From positions 558,001 through 622,000 of the forward strand of contig NZ_BAAADE010000002.1 of the NCBI RefSeq assembly GCF_039522165.1: a DNA stretch of 64,000 bases, given 5' to 3'. Positions 15,672-23,893 of this stretch are shown here, in pieces. The stretch's first letter is position 1; each line of letters opens with the position of its first letter. Source of the DNA: Paenochrobactrum glaciei (GTDB lineage Bacteria; Pseudomonadota; Alphaproteobacteria; Rhizobiales; Rhizobiaceae). Below the pieces are notes generated by a model. The model was not told the DNA's origin and did no database searches. It was given only the letters and a program-made list of their open reading frames with translations. The position numbers and the translations under genes are program-made.

Positions 15672-16562
15672 TTATTTCTCAGGAAGTGCCTTGATGAAGG
15701 CTGAAACGACAGCTGCGGAATTTGCAGAAGCCAAGCCCATAAATGTGCCCATTTCGTTTTCGCCGTCACCGCCACCTGCAAGGTCGGAGAGCGAGCGGAA
15801 GGCGATGAATGGCACGCCATTGGTATCAGCAACATGTGCTACAGCGGCAGATTCCATATCCAGCACTGTGGCTTTAAAAGTGGCGAATGAGTATTCGCGG
15901 AAATCAGCATTATCGACAAATGCAGTGCCGGTCACACCATTGCCACCTACGTGAATGACAGGGGCTTTGGAGAGGCACTTATTTTCTGCGACGCAATCTT
16001 TCAGCTTCACTTCTGCGGCCACTTTAGTGGCTGTCTCCAGCAGTTTGCCATCGGCTTTGAACCAGAATTTCTTTTCCATCTGGCCGCCATCGCGTGCAAC
16101 GCTCACTTCACGCGGGAAGATCATACCGTAATTTGGCAGCGTTGTTGGCATGAAGGAAGGGGTGGAGAATTTGCCGTCGGTTTCGCGTGCGAAAACTGCT
16201 TCGAGATATTGTCCCCATTGTTCCGGCACAATCACGTCACCGATATTGAGGGATGGGTCAACGCCACCGGCAATACCGGAAAAGACAATCGCATTGATGT
16301 TGAATTTGTCGATTGCCATCTGGGTTGTCATGGCTGCATTGACCATGCTGACACCGGAGAGGAAGAGCACGACATCCTTGCCCTCAATCTTGCCGGTCAG
16401 AAACTTGGTGCCGTTCAGTTCAATTTCCTGACGGTCATTGAGCTTTTCTTGCAGGACAATCCACTCGGGTTCAAAAGCCGACATCACCGCGATGCGTGAT
16501 GTGTCATCAGCAAAAGCCGATGTGCTGACAGTCAGGGCGAGGAGCGCAGGAATAAACTTCAT
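15672..16562 (-). CDS. Exported MTA/SAH nucleosidase-like protein (PNP/UDP family)
   Basis: A 296-residue member of the purine nucleoside phosphorylase/MTA-SAH nucleosidase fold with a clear signal peptide: MKFIPALLALTVSTSAFA, cut before DDTSRIAVM. The catalytic elements look complete: an N-terminal Glu in SAFEPEW, FSGIAGGVDPSLNIGDVIVP, LDMESAAVAHVA (the Met-Glu that binds the ribose) and RSLSDLAGG with the catalytic Asp. Compared with the 230-residue cytosolic enzyme it has an insertion of about 50 residues with two cysteines close together (KDCVAENKC), compatible with a disulfide in the periplasm. It would hydrolyse the glycosidic bond of methylthioadenosine, adenosylhomocysteine or another nucleoside outside the cytoplasm, perhaps for purine scavenging. 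Substrate is inference. Confidence 0.85.
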   Translation of the reverse strand: MKFIPALLALTVSTSAFADDTSRIAVMSAFEPEWIVLQEKLNDRQEIELNGTKFLTGKIEGKDVVLFLSGVSMVNAAMTTQMAIDKFNINAIVFSGIAGGVDPSLNIGDVIVPEQWGQYLEAVFARETDGKFSTPSFMPTTLPNYGMIFPREVSVARDGGQMEKKFWFKADGKLLETATKVAAEVKLKDCVAENKCLSKAPVIHVGGNGVTGTAFVDNADFREYSFATFKATVLDMESAAVAHVADTNGVPFIAFRSLSDLAGGGDGENEMGTFMGLASANSAAVVSAFIKALPEK

Positions 16563-16692
16563 CTCAATGTCTCTTCATGAGTTGGTGCAGGTGATTATTA
16601 TTGGCTGATAGTCGTGGTTGAAATCAAGCTTTAAGGCCGATGCCGTATTCTTATTGATACGCTTCATTTCAATTTAATGTTATTTAGAAATA

Positions 16693-16730
16693 AAAATACT
16701 CCCATAATATCAATATGATGGGAGTATTTT
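16693..16730 (-). terminator. Symmetric hairpin after purB
   Basis: Perfect inverted repeat AAAATACTCCCAT / ATGGGAGTATTTT around a 12-base AT-rich loop. Read on the minus strand it ends in TATTTTT, so it can terminate purB; being symmetric it could also act the other way. Confidence 0.7.
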
Positions 16731-16795
16731 CTATAAAGTTAATTTAAATCCGAAAAGTCCGTATAAGATGGTTTCTTGCCGGATTTTTGTGCCGA

Positions 16796-18103
16796 TTATT
16801 TATCGCCGAAAACGCGATTGAAAATCGTATCCACATGCTTGGTATGGTATGCAAGGTCGAACTTTTCGCGGATTTCTTCTTCGCTGAGAGCTGCGCGAAC
16901 TTCTGCGTCAGCCAGCAATTCTTCCAGGAAATCTTTGCCCTGTTCCCAGACCTTCATCGCATTGCGCTGAACCAAACGGTATGAATCTTCGCGGCTGATA
17001 CCAGCCTGTGTGAGAGCCAAAAGCACGCGCTGTGAATGAACAAGACCACGGAATTTGTTCATGTTGGCCATCATGTTTTCAGGATAGACCAGCAGCTTTT
17101 CAATCACGCCGGTGAGGCGTGCAAGTGCAAAATCAAGCGTGACTGTTGCGTCAGGGCCGATCATGCGCTCGACCGAAGAGTGCGAAATATCGCGCTCATG
17201 CCAGAGGGCGACATTCTCCATCGCAGGCAGTGCGAAAGAGCGAACCATGCGGGCAAGGCCGGTGAGGTTTTCGGTCAGTACAGGGTTGCGCTTATGTGGC
17301 ATCGCTGATGAGCCCTTCTGGCCAGGTGAGAAATATTCCTCAGCTTCCAGAACTTCGGTGCGCTGCAAATGACGGACTTCAACAGCAAGGCGTTCAACCG
17401 ATGAAGCAATAACGCCAAGGGTTGCAAAATACATCGCGTGACGGTCGCGCGGTATCACCTGCGTCGATACCGGCTCGGCCTTCATGCCAAGCGCTTTGGC
17501 GACATGTTCTTCAACGCGCGGATCGATATTGGCGAAGGTGCCGACTGCACCGGAGATGGCGCAAGTGGCAATTTCTTCACGCGCTGCAACGAGGCGCTCA
17601 CGGCAGCGTTCAAATTCGGCATAGGCCAGCGCCATTTTGAGGCCGAATGTAATCGGCTCAGCGTGGATGCCATGGCTGCGGCCGATGGTGACGGTGTCTT
17701 TATGCTCATAGGCGCGGGTTTTAAGCGCTGCCAGCAGCTTGTCGAGGTCGGCAAGCAGTAAGTCGGAGGCGCGCATCAGCTGCACGTTAAAGCAGGTGTC
17801 CAGCACGTCTGACGAGGTCATGCCCTGATGGATGAAGCGTGAGTCAGGCCCCACAAATTCTGCCAGATGGGTGAGGAATGCAATCACATCATGCTTGGTG
17901 ACAGCTTCGATTTCATCAATACGAGCGACATCAAACTTTGCCGCACCGCCTTTTTCCCAGATGGTTTTAGCGGATTCTTTCGGGATAACGCCGATTTCGG
18001 CCAATGCATCACAAGCATGGGCTTCAATTTCAAACCAAATGCGGAATTTGGTTTCCGGCGACCAGATGGCAACCATTTCAGGGCGGGAATAGCGCGGGAT
18101 CAT
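16796..18103 (-). CDS. purB: Adenylosuccinate lyase
   Basis: PurB releases fumarate from SAICAR and from adenylosuccinate, two steps of purine synthesis. The 435-residue protein has the superfamily signature SSAMPHKRNPVLTENL with the catalytic Ser loop (about 262-277), HQGMTSSDVLDTCFN and GRSHGIHAEPITFG with the catalytic His, and the expected start MIPRYSRPEMVAIW. Length is typical of the short alphaproteobacterial/Bacillus form. It follows rpe on the same strand with 103 bases between and is closed by the hairpin at 16693-16730. Confidence 0.96.
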   Translation of the reverse strand: MIPRYSRPEMVAIWSPETKFRIWFEIEAHACDALAEIGVIPKESAKTIWEKGGAAKFDVARIDEIEAVTKHDVIAFLTHLAEFVGPDSRFIHQGMTSSDVLDTCFNVQLMRASDLLLADLDKLLAALKTRAYEHKDTVTIGRSHGIHAEPITFGLKMALAYAEFERCRERLVAAREEIATCAISGAVGTFANIDPRVEEHVAKALGMKAEPVSTQVIPRDRHAMYFATLGVIASSVERLAVEVRHLQRTEVLEAEEYFSPGQKGSSAMPHKRNPVLTENLTGLARMVRSFALPAMENVALWHERDISHSSVERMIGPDATVTLDFALARLTGVIEKLLVYPENMMANMNKFRGLVHSQRVLLALTQAGISREDSYRLVQRNAMKVWEQGKDFLEELLADAEVRAALSEEEIREKFDLAYHTKHVDTIFNRVFGDK

Positions 18104-18171
18104 GTGCGTTTCCTAATGTGTACTCGACGAGAAAACCAGTTAGGGGAGTAACCGGCGGTTTTAAATGAAAT

Positions 18172-18195
18172 CAGGCGGATATTGCTATCCGCCTG
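18172..18195 (-). terminator. Hairpin after rpe
   Basis: Perfect 10-base stem CAGGCGGATA / TATCCGCCTG with loop TTGC, 12 bases beyond the rpe stop on the minus strand. The following minus-strand sequence is ATTTCATTT, a poor U-tract, so read-through into purB is likely. Confidence 0.55.
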
Positions 18196-18206
18196 TGAGA
18201 ATTCAA

Positions 18207-18884
18207 TTAAGCGCGGCCTGTTTCCGCAGCCTTGCGGATGGCCTCGATATTGGCACGGTAACCTTCCAGATTGCCGGCCTTGTAAACAGAGGAGCCTGCG
18301 ACAAGCGAATTGGCACCGGCTTTCGCAGCAGCGCCTGCATTGTCCGGCGTCACGCCGCCATCGATCTGCAAATCAATTGGACGATTGCCGATCAGTGCAT
18401 TAACCTGAGCAATTTTTGGCAGCATCGAGGTGATGAACTTCTGACCGCCAAAGCCTGGATTAACTGTCATCACCAAAATGAGATCAACATCATCAATGAT
18501 GTTTTCGAGCGCTGAAACAGATGTGCCCGGATTGAGCGCGACACCGGCTTTTTTGCCAAGACCACGAATGGCCTGCAATGAGCGGTGCAGGTGAGGGCCT
18601 GCTTCTGCATGAATGGTGATAATATCTGAACCGGCTTTGGCGAAGCCTTCAAGATAAGCATCGCAAGGCGCGATCATCAAATGAGTGTCAAACACGGCAT
18701 CGGTGTGGGGACGAATAGCTTTGACCACGTCTGGGCCAAAAGTGATGTTAGGCACAAAATGACCATCCATCACATCAATATGGATCCAGTCCGCACCGGC
18801 GGTCACAACATCTTTGATTTCCTGACCAAGCTTGGAAAAGTCGGAAGCGAGAATAGAAGGTGCAATGATAATCGGGCGGGACAT
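18207..18884 (-). CDS. rpe: Ribulose-phosphate 3-epimerase
   Basis: Rpe interconverts ribulose-5-phosphate and xylulose-5-phosphate in the pentose phosphate pathway. The 225-residue TIM barrel has all landmarks: IIAPSILASDFSKLG, HIDVMDGHFVPNITFGP (metal-binding His and Asp), MTVNPGFGGQKFI, and DLQIDGGVTPDNA with the second catalytic Asp, then GSSVYK for phosphate binding. Upstream of purB on the same strand; probably the two form one transcript with a partial terminator between them. Confidence 0.97.
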   Translation of the reverse strand: MSRPIIIAPSILASDFSKLGQEIKDVVTAGADWIHIDVMDGHFVPNITFGPDVVKAIRPHTDAVFDTHLMIAPCDAYLEGFAKAGSDIITIHAEAGPHLHRSLQAIRGLGKKAGVALNPGTSVSALENIIDDVDLILVMTVNPGFGGQKFITSMLPKIAQVNALIGNRPIDLQIDGGVTPDNAGAAAKAGANSLVAGSSVYKAGNLEGYRANIEAIRKAAETGRA

Positions 18885-19011
18885 CAGATAATCCTTGTTT
18901 GAAAAGCCTTGATCAGGCTCTGTACCGTTGCTTTGGCGGTTAACATGCTATGTCTGTGCATACAAGCTTGTGTAAGGTCGCAGGACGCTTATCCGCCAGT
19001 TAACCCCAGAG

Positions 19012-19935
19012 TTAACCCCAGCGTTTATGGAACCACATCCACTGGCCGGGATATTCGCGTACCCATTCTTCAACTGTATCATTTAAAAGCTGTGCAGTCG
19101 CGGCAATATCTACCTGACCTTGCGTGTCGCGCGGCAATTCCATGCGCTCTTTCAGCTCCAAACGATAGCGCCCGCCGGGGAGCCTGATGCAGCGTGCCGG
19201 ATAGACATCGCAATCATATTGGCGCGCTAGTTTGGCTAAAAGCGGATTGGTTTTAACCGGACGATCAAAGAATGTGCTCTCAACGCCGCGATGGAATTTT
19301 TGGTCAACCAAAACACCAACATTACCGCCATCGCCTAAAATACTGGCCAGAGACCATGCAGCACCAGCCTTGGAAGGCACAAGGTGCCCCATATTGGTGC
19401 GGCGTGCCTGAAGCACGCGCTTGGCGATATAGGGATTGTTTGGCGGACGGAAAAGCGCTGTGACATCCAATCCGTAAGTTGCCGCACAAATCGGCAGAAG
19501 TTCGAAATTGCCCGTATGCGCGGTGAAGAAAATATGTGGTTTCTTTTCATCGCGCAGACGTTCAAAAATCGGAATACCATCAACTTCGACTAAACCTTTT
19601 GTTGTCGCATTCGGGTCGAAGTCAAAAATGGCATCAAGGAAAATATATTCAGCAAACAGCCTTGCCATACTGTCCCACATTTCGCGGGCGATAGCCTGAA
19701 CCTCATCTTCGGATTTTTCCGGATAAGCATGGCGCAAATTATCGACTGCCACTTTGTGACGTGGCGTCAAAGGGCCAATTATACGGGCAAACCATGCACA
19801 AAAGCGGATGGCCGCATTGGCAGGCAACAGCCGCAAAACCGCAAAAATCACGAAAATTATCTGCGCCAGCAGCCAGTAATTAAACTGTTTTAATTTCTGG
19901 CTGTAGCGAAAGGCAAGGAGTTTAAGCTTGAACAT
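19012..19935 (-). CDS. lpxXL: Lipid A very-long-chain acyltransferase (LpxXL)
   Basis: A lysophospholipid-acyltransferase family protein (307 aa) related to LpxL/HtrB. One N-terminal hydrophobic segment (WLLAQIIFVIFAVLRLLPA) anchors it in the inner membrane. The catalytic HX4E motif is HTGNFE, and DQKFHRGV is the usual LpxL motif. Its place at the end of acpXL-fabF2XL-fabF1XL-adh identifies it as LpxXL, which in Rhizobium moves the 27-hydroxy C28 chain from AcpXL to lipid A. The ATG at 19935 starts one base after the adh stop (TAA-T-ATG), implying translational coupling; a TTG nine bases earlier is the alternative start. Confidence 0.92.
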   Translation of the reverse strand: MFKLKLLAFRYSQKLKQFNYWLLAQIIFVIFAVLRLLPANAAIRFCAWFARIIGPLTPRHKVAVDNLRHAYPEKSEDEVQAIAREMWDSMARLFAEYIFLDAIFDFDPNATTKGLVEVDGIPIFERLRDEKKPHIFFTAHTGNFELLPICAATYGLDVTALFRPPNNPYIAKRVLQARRTNMGHLVPSKAGAAWSLASILGDGGNVGVLVDQKFHRGVESTFFDRPVKTNPLLAKLARQYDCDVYPARCIRLPGGRYRLELKERMELPRDTQGQVDIAATAQLLNDTVEEWVREYPGQWMWFHKRWG

Positions 19936-19936
19936 A

Positions 19937-20965
19937 TTACTCAATAGTCAGGATAATCTTGCCGAATACGTCGCGGCCTTCCATGCGCTTGAGCGCGGTG
20001 TCGATTTCATCAAAACCAACAACGGTATCAATCACTGGTGATACAATGCCCTGTGCCATTTTTTGCATGGCATCGGCCATGTTTTCCATACGGCAACCAA
20101 ATGAGCCGAGAAGCTTCAGCTGCTGCTGGAACAGCATCATCAGATTCATGCTTGTTGATACACCGGAGGTGGAGCCGCAAGTAACCAGACGACCGCCGCG
20201 CTTGAGGCTGAGCATCGAGCCTGCCCAAGTGTCTGCGCCCACATGTTCAAACACCACGTCGACGCCTTTTTTCTTGGTCAGCTTACGCATGACGCCTTCA
20301 AAGCGGTCTTCGCGGTAGTTGATGACGTGATCGGCACCAAGTGCCTTGGCTTTTTCGATTTTGTCGTTGGAGCCAACAGTGGTGTAAACGGTGCAGCCCA
20401 TTTTTTTAGCCAGCTGAATAGCGGCAGTACCGATACCCGAACCACCGGCCTGAATGAGAATGGATTCACCCGGCTGCAATTTGGCATTGTCAAAAAGCAT
20501 ATGCTCAACGGTGCCAAAGGTAACAGGGGCAACAGCTGCACCAATGGCATCAACACCCGGAGGTGCAGGGATGAGAAGGCGGGCTGGCAAGTTTACTGCT
20601 TCACAGGCAAAACCATCAAGATGGAAACCATGAACGCCGGAGACATGTTCGCAAAGATTGTCGCGGCCTTCGCGGCAAGCTTTACAAAGGCCGCATGTGC
20701 GTGCGCCATAAATGGAAACGAGCTGACCTGGCAGCAAACCTGCAACGCCGGGGCCGATAGCTGATACAACGCCGGAAGCTTCTGCGCCGATTACGAGCGG
20801 CATCTTACGCTTGGCAAATGCCATGCCGCGCCAGCCCCAAACGTCGATATGGTTAAGCGCAACGGCTTTGATGTTGACGGTGACTTCACCCGCAGCTGGC
20901 GGGGGTGGAGGGGCCATATCGGTGATCTCAAGACGACGATCATCAAGAAGCTGCAAAGCGCGCAT
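19937..20965 (-). CDS. Zinc-type medium-chain dehydrogenase of the VLCFA cluster
   Basis: A 342-residue medium-chain alcohol dehydrogenase/quinone oxidoreductase. The N-terminal GroES-like domain carries the structural-zinc cysteines in ARTCGLCKACREGRDNLCEH; the Rossmann domain has IQAGGSGIGTAAIQLAKKMG. In rhizobia the gene at this position (adh2XL) belongs to the acpXL-lpxXL set that makes and attaches 27-hydroxyoctacosanoate. Its precise reaction is not settled; enoyl- or hydroxyacyl-level reduction of the growing chain is a reasonable guess. Unlike its neighbours it is separated from fabF1XL by 154 bases holding a hairpin; it is coupled to lpxXL. Confidence 0.88.
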   Translation of the reverse strand: MRALQLLDDRRLEITDMAPPPPPAAGEVTVNIKAVALNHIDVWGWRGMAFAKRKMPLVIGAEASGVVSAIGPGVAGLLPGQLVSIYGARTCGLCKACREGRDNLCEHVSGVHGFHLDGFACEAVNLPARLLIPAPPGVDAIGAAVAPVTFGTVEHMLFDNAKLQPGESILIQAGGSGIGTAAIQLAKKMGCTVYTTVGSNDKIEKAKALGADHVINYREDRFEGVMRKLTKKKGVDVVFEHVGADTWAGSMLSLKRGGRLVTCGSTSGVSTSMNLMMLFQQQLKLLGSFGCRMENMADAMQKMAQGIVSPVIDTVVGFDEIDTALKRMEGRDVFGKIILTIE

Positions 20966-21057
20966 GAAATTATCCTCTAACCTTGGGCTTTAATTGTCCC
21001 AAAATAGTTTTTTGCCCCAAGTCTTTATGCTTTTATGGGCAAGATATTTGAAAGTTT

Positions 21058-21087
21058 AATCCCGGAAAGCATCTGCTTACCGGGATT
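21058..21087. terminator. Hairpin inside the acpXL-lpxXL operon
   Basis: Inverted repeat AATCCCGG / CCGGGATT, extended inside by AAGCA/TGCTT with one T-T mismatch. On the coding (minus) strand the run after it is weak (ATTAAACTTTC), so it may be a partial terminator or processing site that lowers adh-lpxXL relative to the fabF genes. Confidence 0.5.
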
Positions 21088-21119
21088 TTATTTAAATTAC
21101 GGTCAATGACAGCCGGATT

Positions 21120-22400
21120 TTACTTTGGTGCGGCTGTCAAAATAAGACTGGTATTCTGGCCACCAAAACCAAACGAGTTGGAAAGCACAGAAGTGACTTT
21201 GCTTTCGCGTTTCACATTCGGCACCACATCCAGCGGAATGGACGGGTCAGGATTGTCATAGTTGATGGTTGGCGGCAAAGTGCCGGTCTGGATCGTCAAT
21301 AATGAGAAGACGGCTTCAATTGCACCAGCAGCTGTCAGCGCGTGACCGATCATCGACTTGTTGGATGAAACAGGAATATTTTCCATTCTGTCACCAAACA
21401 CGGTTGAAAGCGCCAGATATTCCATCTTGTCATTTTCAGGTGTCGAAGTGCCGTGGGCATTGATGTAAGAAATCTGATCAATGGTCAGGCCGGCATCTGC
21501 CAATGCACCGCTTACAGTGCCGATTGCCGGTGAGGCGTCAGGCTTGGAGCGGGTGCGGTGGAAATCATCGGCTTTTTCGCCGCAACCAGCCAGAAGACCA
21601 AGCACTTTTGCACCGCGTGCAAGTGCTGATTCCAGCGATTCCATGACCAATGCGCCGGAGCCTTCAGCCATTGCAAAGCCGTCACGGTCTTTGGAAAACG
21701 GACGGGAGGCTTTTTCAGGAGCATCATTATGGGTGGAAAGGGCGGAAAGCAGCGAGAAGCGGATGAGCGCTTCTGCGGAAACCGAACCATCAGTACCGAT
21801 TGCCAAAACACGGTCGCTTTCGCCGCGGCGAATAGCTTCTGCACCAAGCTGAATAGCTGTGGCACCGGATGCGCAAGCGGTGGACAGGGTGACCGGCAGG
21901 CCGCGTGTGCCAAAATGATTGGCCAGCTGCTCGGCAATATAGCCAAATTGGGTGGTGTTGAAGAATTCCTGCTGACGCTGATTGCGGCAAGCCTCCAGCA
22001 GCAATTGATAGCTGGCAGGCCCTTTGTCTTTTACGCTTGCATCAAGGGCAAAGCGGCTTTTCCAGTCCAGTTCAACCGGTGGCGCAGCCAAAAACATTGG
22101 GCCGCCAAAATTTGAGACAGAAAGACCGGACTGTGCAATGGCTTCTTCACCGGCAAGGCGTGCAAGCGCTTGTGAAAGAGCCGATGCGCCCACTTCGCTC
22201 TCGGTCAGAAAATCGACCGTACCGGCAAAACGGGTTTTGAGATTATCGGTTGGAAAACGATTGATCGCATGGATGCCGGATTTGCCGCTTGTCAGCGCAT
22301 TCCAGTTATCCTGTTTGCCCTGACCAAGGGATGAAACAACACCGGCACCGGTGATTGCGACCAGAGGACGACCGAGGTGATCGAGATATTTTGTCATCAT
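21120..22400 (-). CDS. fabF1XL: Beta-ketoacyl-ACP synthase II-like, active subunit (FabF1XL)
   Basis: A 426-residue thiolase-fold condensing enzyme. The catalytic triad is complete: Cys176 in LSTACASGATAIQ, His316 in INAHGTSTPEND and His353 in KSMIGHALTAAGA, so it can add two carbons to an acyl-ACP. In the cluster it should extend the AcpXL-bound chain towards C28. It follows fabF2XL by 8 bases; the ribosome site GGAAGAGG touches the first of two consecutive ATGs, so the second (22397) may be the true start. Pairing with the catalytically incomplete FabF2XL just upstream suggests a heterodimer like KS-alpha/CLF of type II polyketide synthases (inference). Confidence 0.9.
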   Translation of the reverse strand: MMTKYLDHLGRPLVAITGAGVVSSLGQGKQDNWNALTSGKSGIHAINRFPTDNLKTRFAGTVDFLTESEVGASALSQALARLAGEEAIAQSGLSVSNFGGPMFLAAPPVELDWKSRFALDASVKDKGPASYQLLLEACRNQRQQEFFNTTQFGYIAEQLANHFGTRGLPVTLSTACASGATAIQLGAEAIRRGESDRVLAIGTDGSVSAEALIRFSLLSALSTHNDAPEKASRPFSKDRDGFAMAEGSGALVMESLESALARGAKVLGLLAGCGEKADDFHRTRSKPDASPAIGTVSGALADAGLTIDQISYINAHGTSTPENDKMEYLALSTVFGDRMENIPVSSNKSMIGHALTAAGAIEAVFSLLTIQTGTLPPTINYDNPDPSIPLDVVPNVKRESKVTSVLSNSFGFGGQNTSLILTAAPK

Positions 22401-22408
22401 CCTCTTCC

Positions 22409-23557
22409 TTATGCTTTAACCAGTTTGGCAATGCCTTCAGCGCGTGAAGCGCCGATTGTAGTAGCAAGGGCAGAGGCAATGTCTGTCTGATCTGCCAGAG
22501 CTTTACCCTTCCAGACGCTCAATGCAGCCAAGGCAACAGTCAACGGGAACTGTGCTTCGCGCAAATGGCCGGTCAGGCTGGTGACATCCTGATGATTGAT
22601 TTTTGCAGCTTCAAGGGCTGCTTTTTCAGCCGCAGTTGCCTGATGCGCACCTGATACACCGGAAATGGTGACATCGGCACTGCCTGCACGCGCCAGCATA
22701 TCGCTGATCACTTCTTGCAGATCGCTGTCAGCGCGCTGAATTTGTGAGGTTAACACTTCTGCAATTTCGGCATAGGCGCGTGCATCACGCGCTTTGGCAT
22801 GGGCTTCGCTTTCAAGCACGAGGAAGACGCCGCCGGAGCCGGAAATCATGCCGCCGCCTGCAGAACCTTCACGCGACCAGACCGGTGCCCAGCCATCATG
22901 TTTGAGCAGGCCGCCAAGTTCATGGCCGAGAATCATGTCGAAATGTTCGGCATTGTAAGAGCCGCCCACCAGCGCATGGGTGCTCTGACCAGAGCGGATG
23001 CGTGCAGCAGCGGTTTCAATCGCCGAAATACCGGAGCCTTCTTCCCCCATAAAGGTGCGGGAAGAACCGGTTACTTTGTGAACGATAGAAATATTTCCGG
23101 CGAGCAGATTGGAAAGCTGCGCCAGAAATAAGGTTGGCCGTAATTCCGTTGACAATTTGTCATTGAGCATCAGACCGCGGTTTTCATTCACGCGGCCTTC
23201 GTCCAAAATTTGAGTGTCAACGGAAATATCACGTTCGCCGCCACCAGCACCGACCACCATATCCATGGTCGCGCAAAGGTTCTCATTATCCTTGATACCG
23301 GCATCTTCCAGCGCAAGACCGGCAGCATAAGTGCCGAGCCTCTGCCATGTTTCCATCTGACGCTGATCGCTGCGCTTTGGAATTTGGCAATTCCAGTCAA
23401 CTTCACCAAGCTTGTGCACCACATATGGCGCAAATTCAGTTGTTTCCAACTGCGGCTTTGTATCGGTTGAGCTGAAAGCATTCCAATGCGCTTCAAGACC
23501 TTCACCAAGGGAGGAAATGATGCCAATTCCGGTTATGAGAACTTTATTGCTTTGCAT
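22409..23557 (-). CDS. fabF2XL: Beta-ketoacyl-ACP synthase homologue lacking the active-site Cys (FabF2XL)
   Basis: A 382-residue ketosynthase-fold protein starting NKVLITGIGIISSLGEG. It keeps the fold blocks (NLLAGNISIVHKVTG, SGGVFLVLES, LTGHLREAQFPLT) but not the catalytic set. Where active enzymes have TACxSG it reads GEEGSG, putting a Glu (residue 173) in place of the nucleophilic Cys; where NAHGTxT is expected it reads SGAHQAT, with Gly303 at the first His position; only the last His (331) remains. This is the pattern of chain-length factors or KSQ decarboxylases, not a condensing enzyme. It lies between acpXL and fabF1XL, 8 bases before the latter, so a structural/chain-length partner of FabF1XL is the best guess. 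Domain length is normal. Confidence 0.88.
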   Translation of the reverse strand: MQSNKVLITGIGIISSLGEGLEAHWNAFSSTDTKPQLETTEFAPYVVHKLGEVDWNCQIPKRSDQRQMETWQRLGTYAAGLALEDAGIKDNENLCATMDMVVGAGGGERDISVDTQILDEGRVNENRGLMLNDKLSTELRPTLFLAQLSNLLAGNISIVHKVTGSSRTFMGEEGSGISAIETAAARIRSGQSTHALVGGSYNAEHFDMILGHELGGLLKHDGWAPVWSREGSAGGGMISGSGGVFLVLESEAHAKARDARAYAEIAEVLTSQIQRADSDLQEVISDMLARAGSADVTISGVSGAHQATAAEKAALEAAKINHQDVTSLTGHLREAQFPLTVALAALSVWKGKALADQTDIASALATTIGASRAEGIAKLVKA

Positions 23558-23614
23558 GGTGGCTTCGTATGATCTCCACGGCTGATAAGGCGTTTAAACG
23601 TAGGCTTCAGGCAA

Positions 23615-23893
23615 TTAAGCCTTAGCAGCAACCAGTTCGTCGATTTTTGCGCAGAGGTTTTTCAGCACAAAATATTCTTCGGTCGGCGCTTTGCCTTCGT
23701 TTACTTCCTGAGTCCACTGTTCAAGCGGAATCTTGATGCCGAATGCTTTGTCGATTGCGAAAACGATATCAAGGAAATCGAGGCTGTCGATGCCCAGATC
23801 GTCAATCGTATGGCTTTCTGGAGTGATCGTATCGCGATCGATTTCACTGGTTTCGGCAATAATATCTGCGACTTTGTCAAAAGTTGAGGACAA
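23615..23893 (-). CDS. acpXL: Specialised acyl carrier protein for very-long-chain fatty acids (AcpXL)
   Basis: AcpXL carries the growing C28 (27-hydroxy) chain destined for rhizobial-type lipid A. From a TTG start at 23893 the protein is 92 residues, the normal AcpXL size, and AAAAAGGAAA precedes the TTG at proper spacing; an open frame runs further upstream to 23959, but that part is not ACP-like. The phosphopantetheine site is Ser37 in DDLGIDSLDFLD. The protein is longer than ordinary ACP (about 78 aa), with the extra EQWTQEVNEGKAPTEEYF loop typical of AcpXL. First gene of the minus-strand set acpXL-fabF2XL-fabF1XL-adh-lpxXL; the fabZ-like dehydratase found at this point in Rhizobium is missing. 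Confidence 0.92.
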   Translation of the reverse strand: MSSTFDKVADIIAETSEIDRDTITPESHTIDDLGIDSLDFLDIVFAIDKAFGIKIPLEQWTQEVNEGKAPTEEYFVLKNLCAKIDELVAAKA

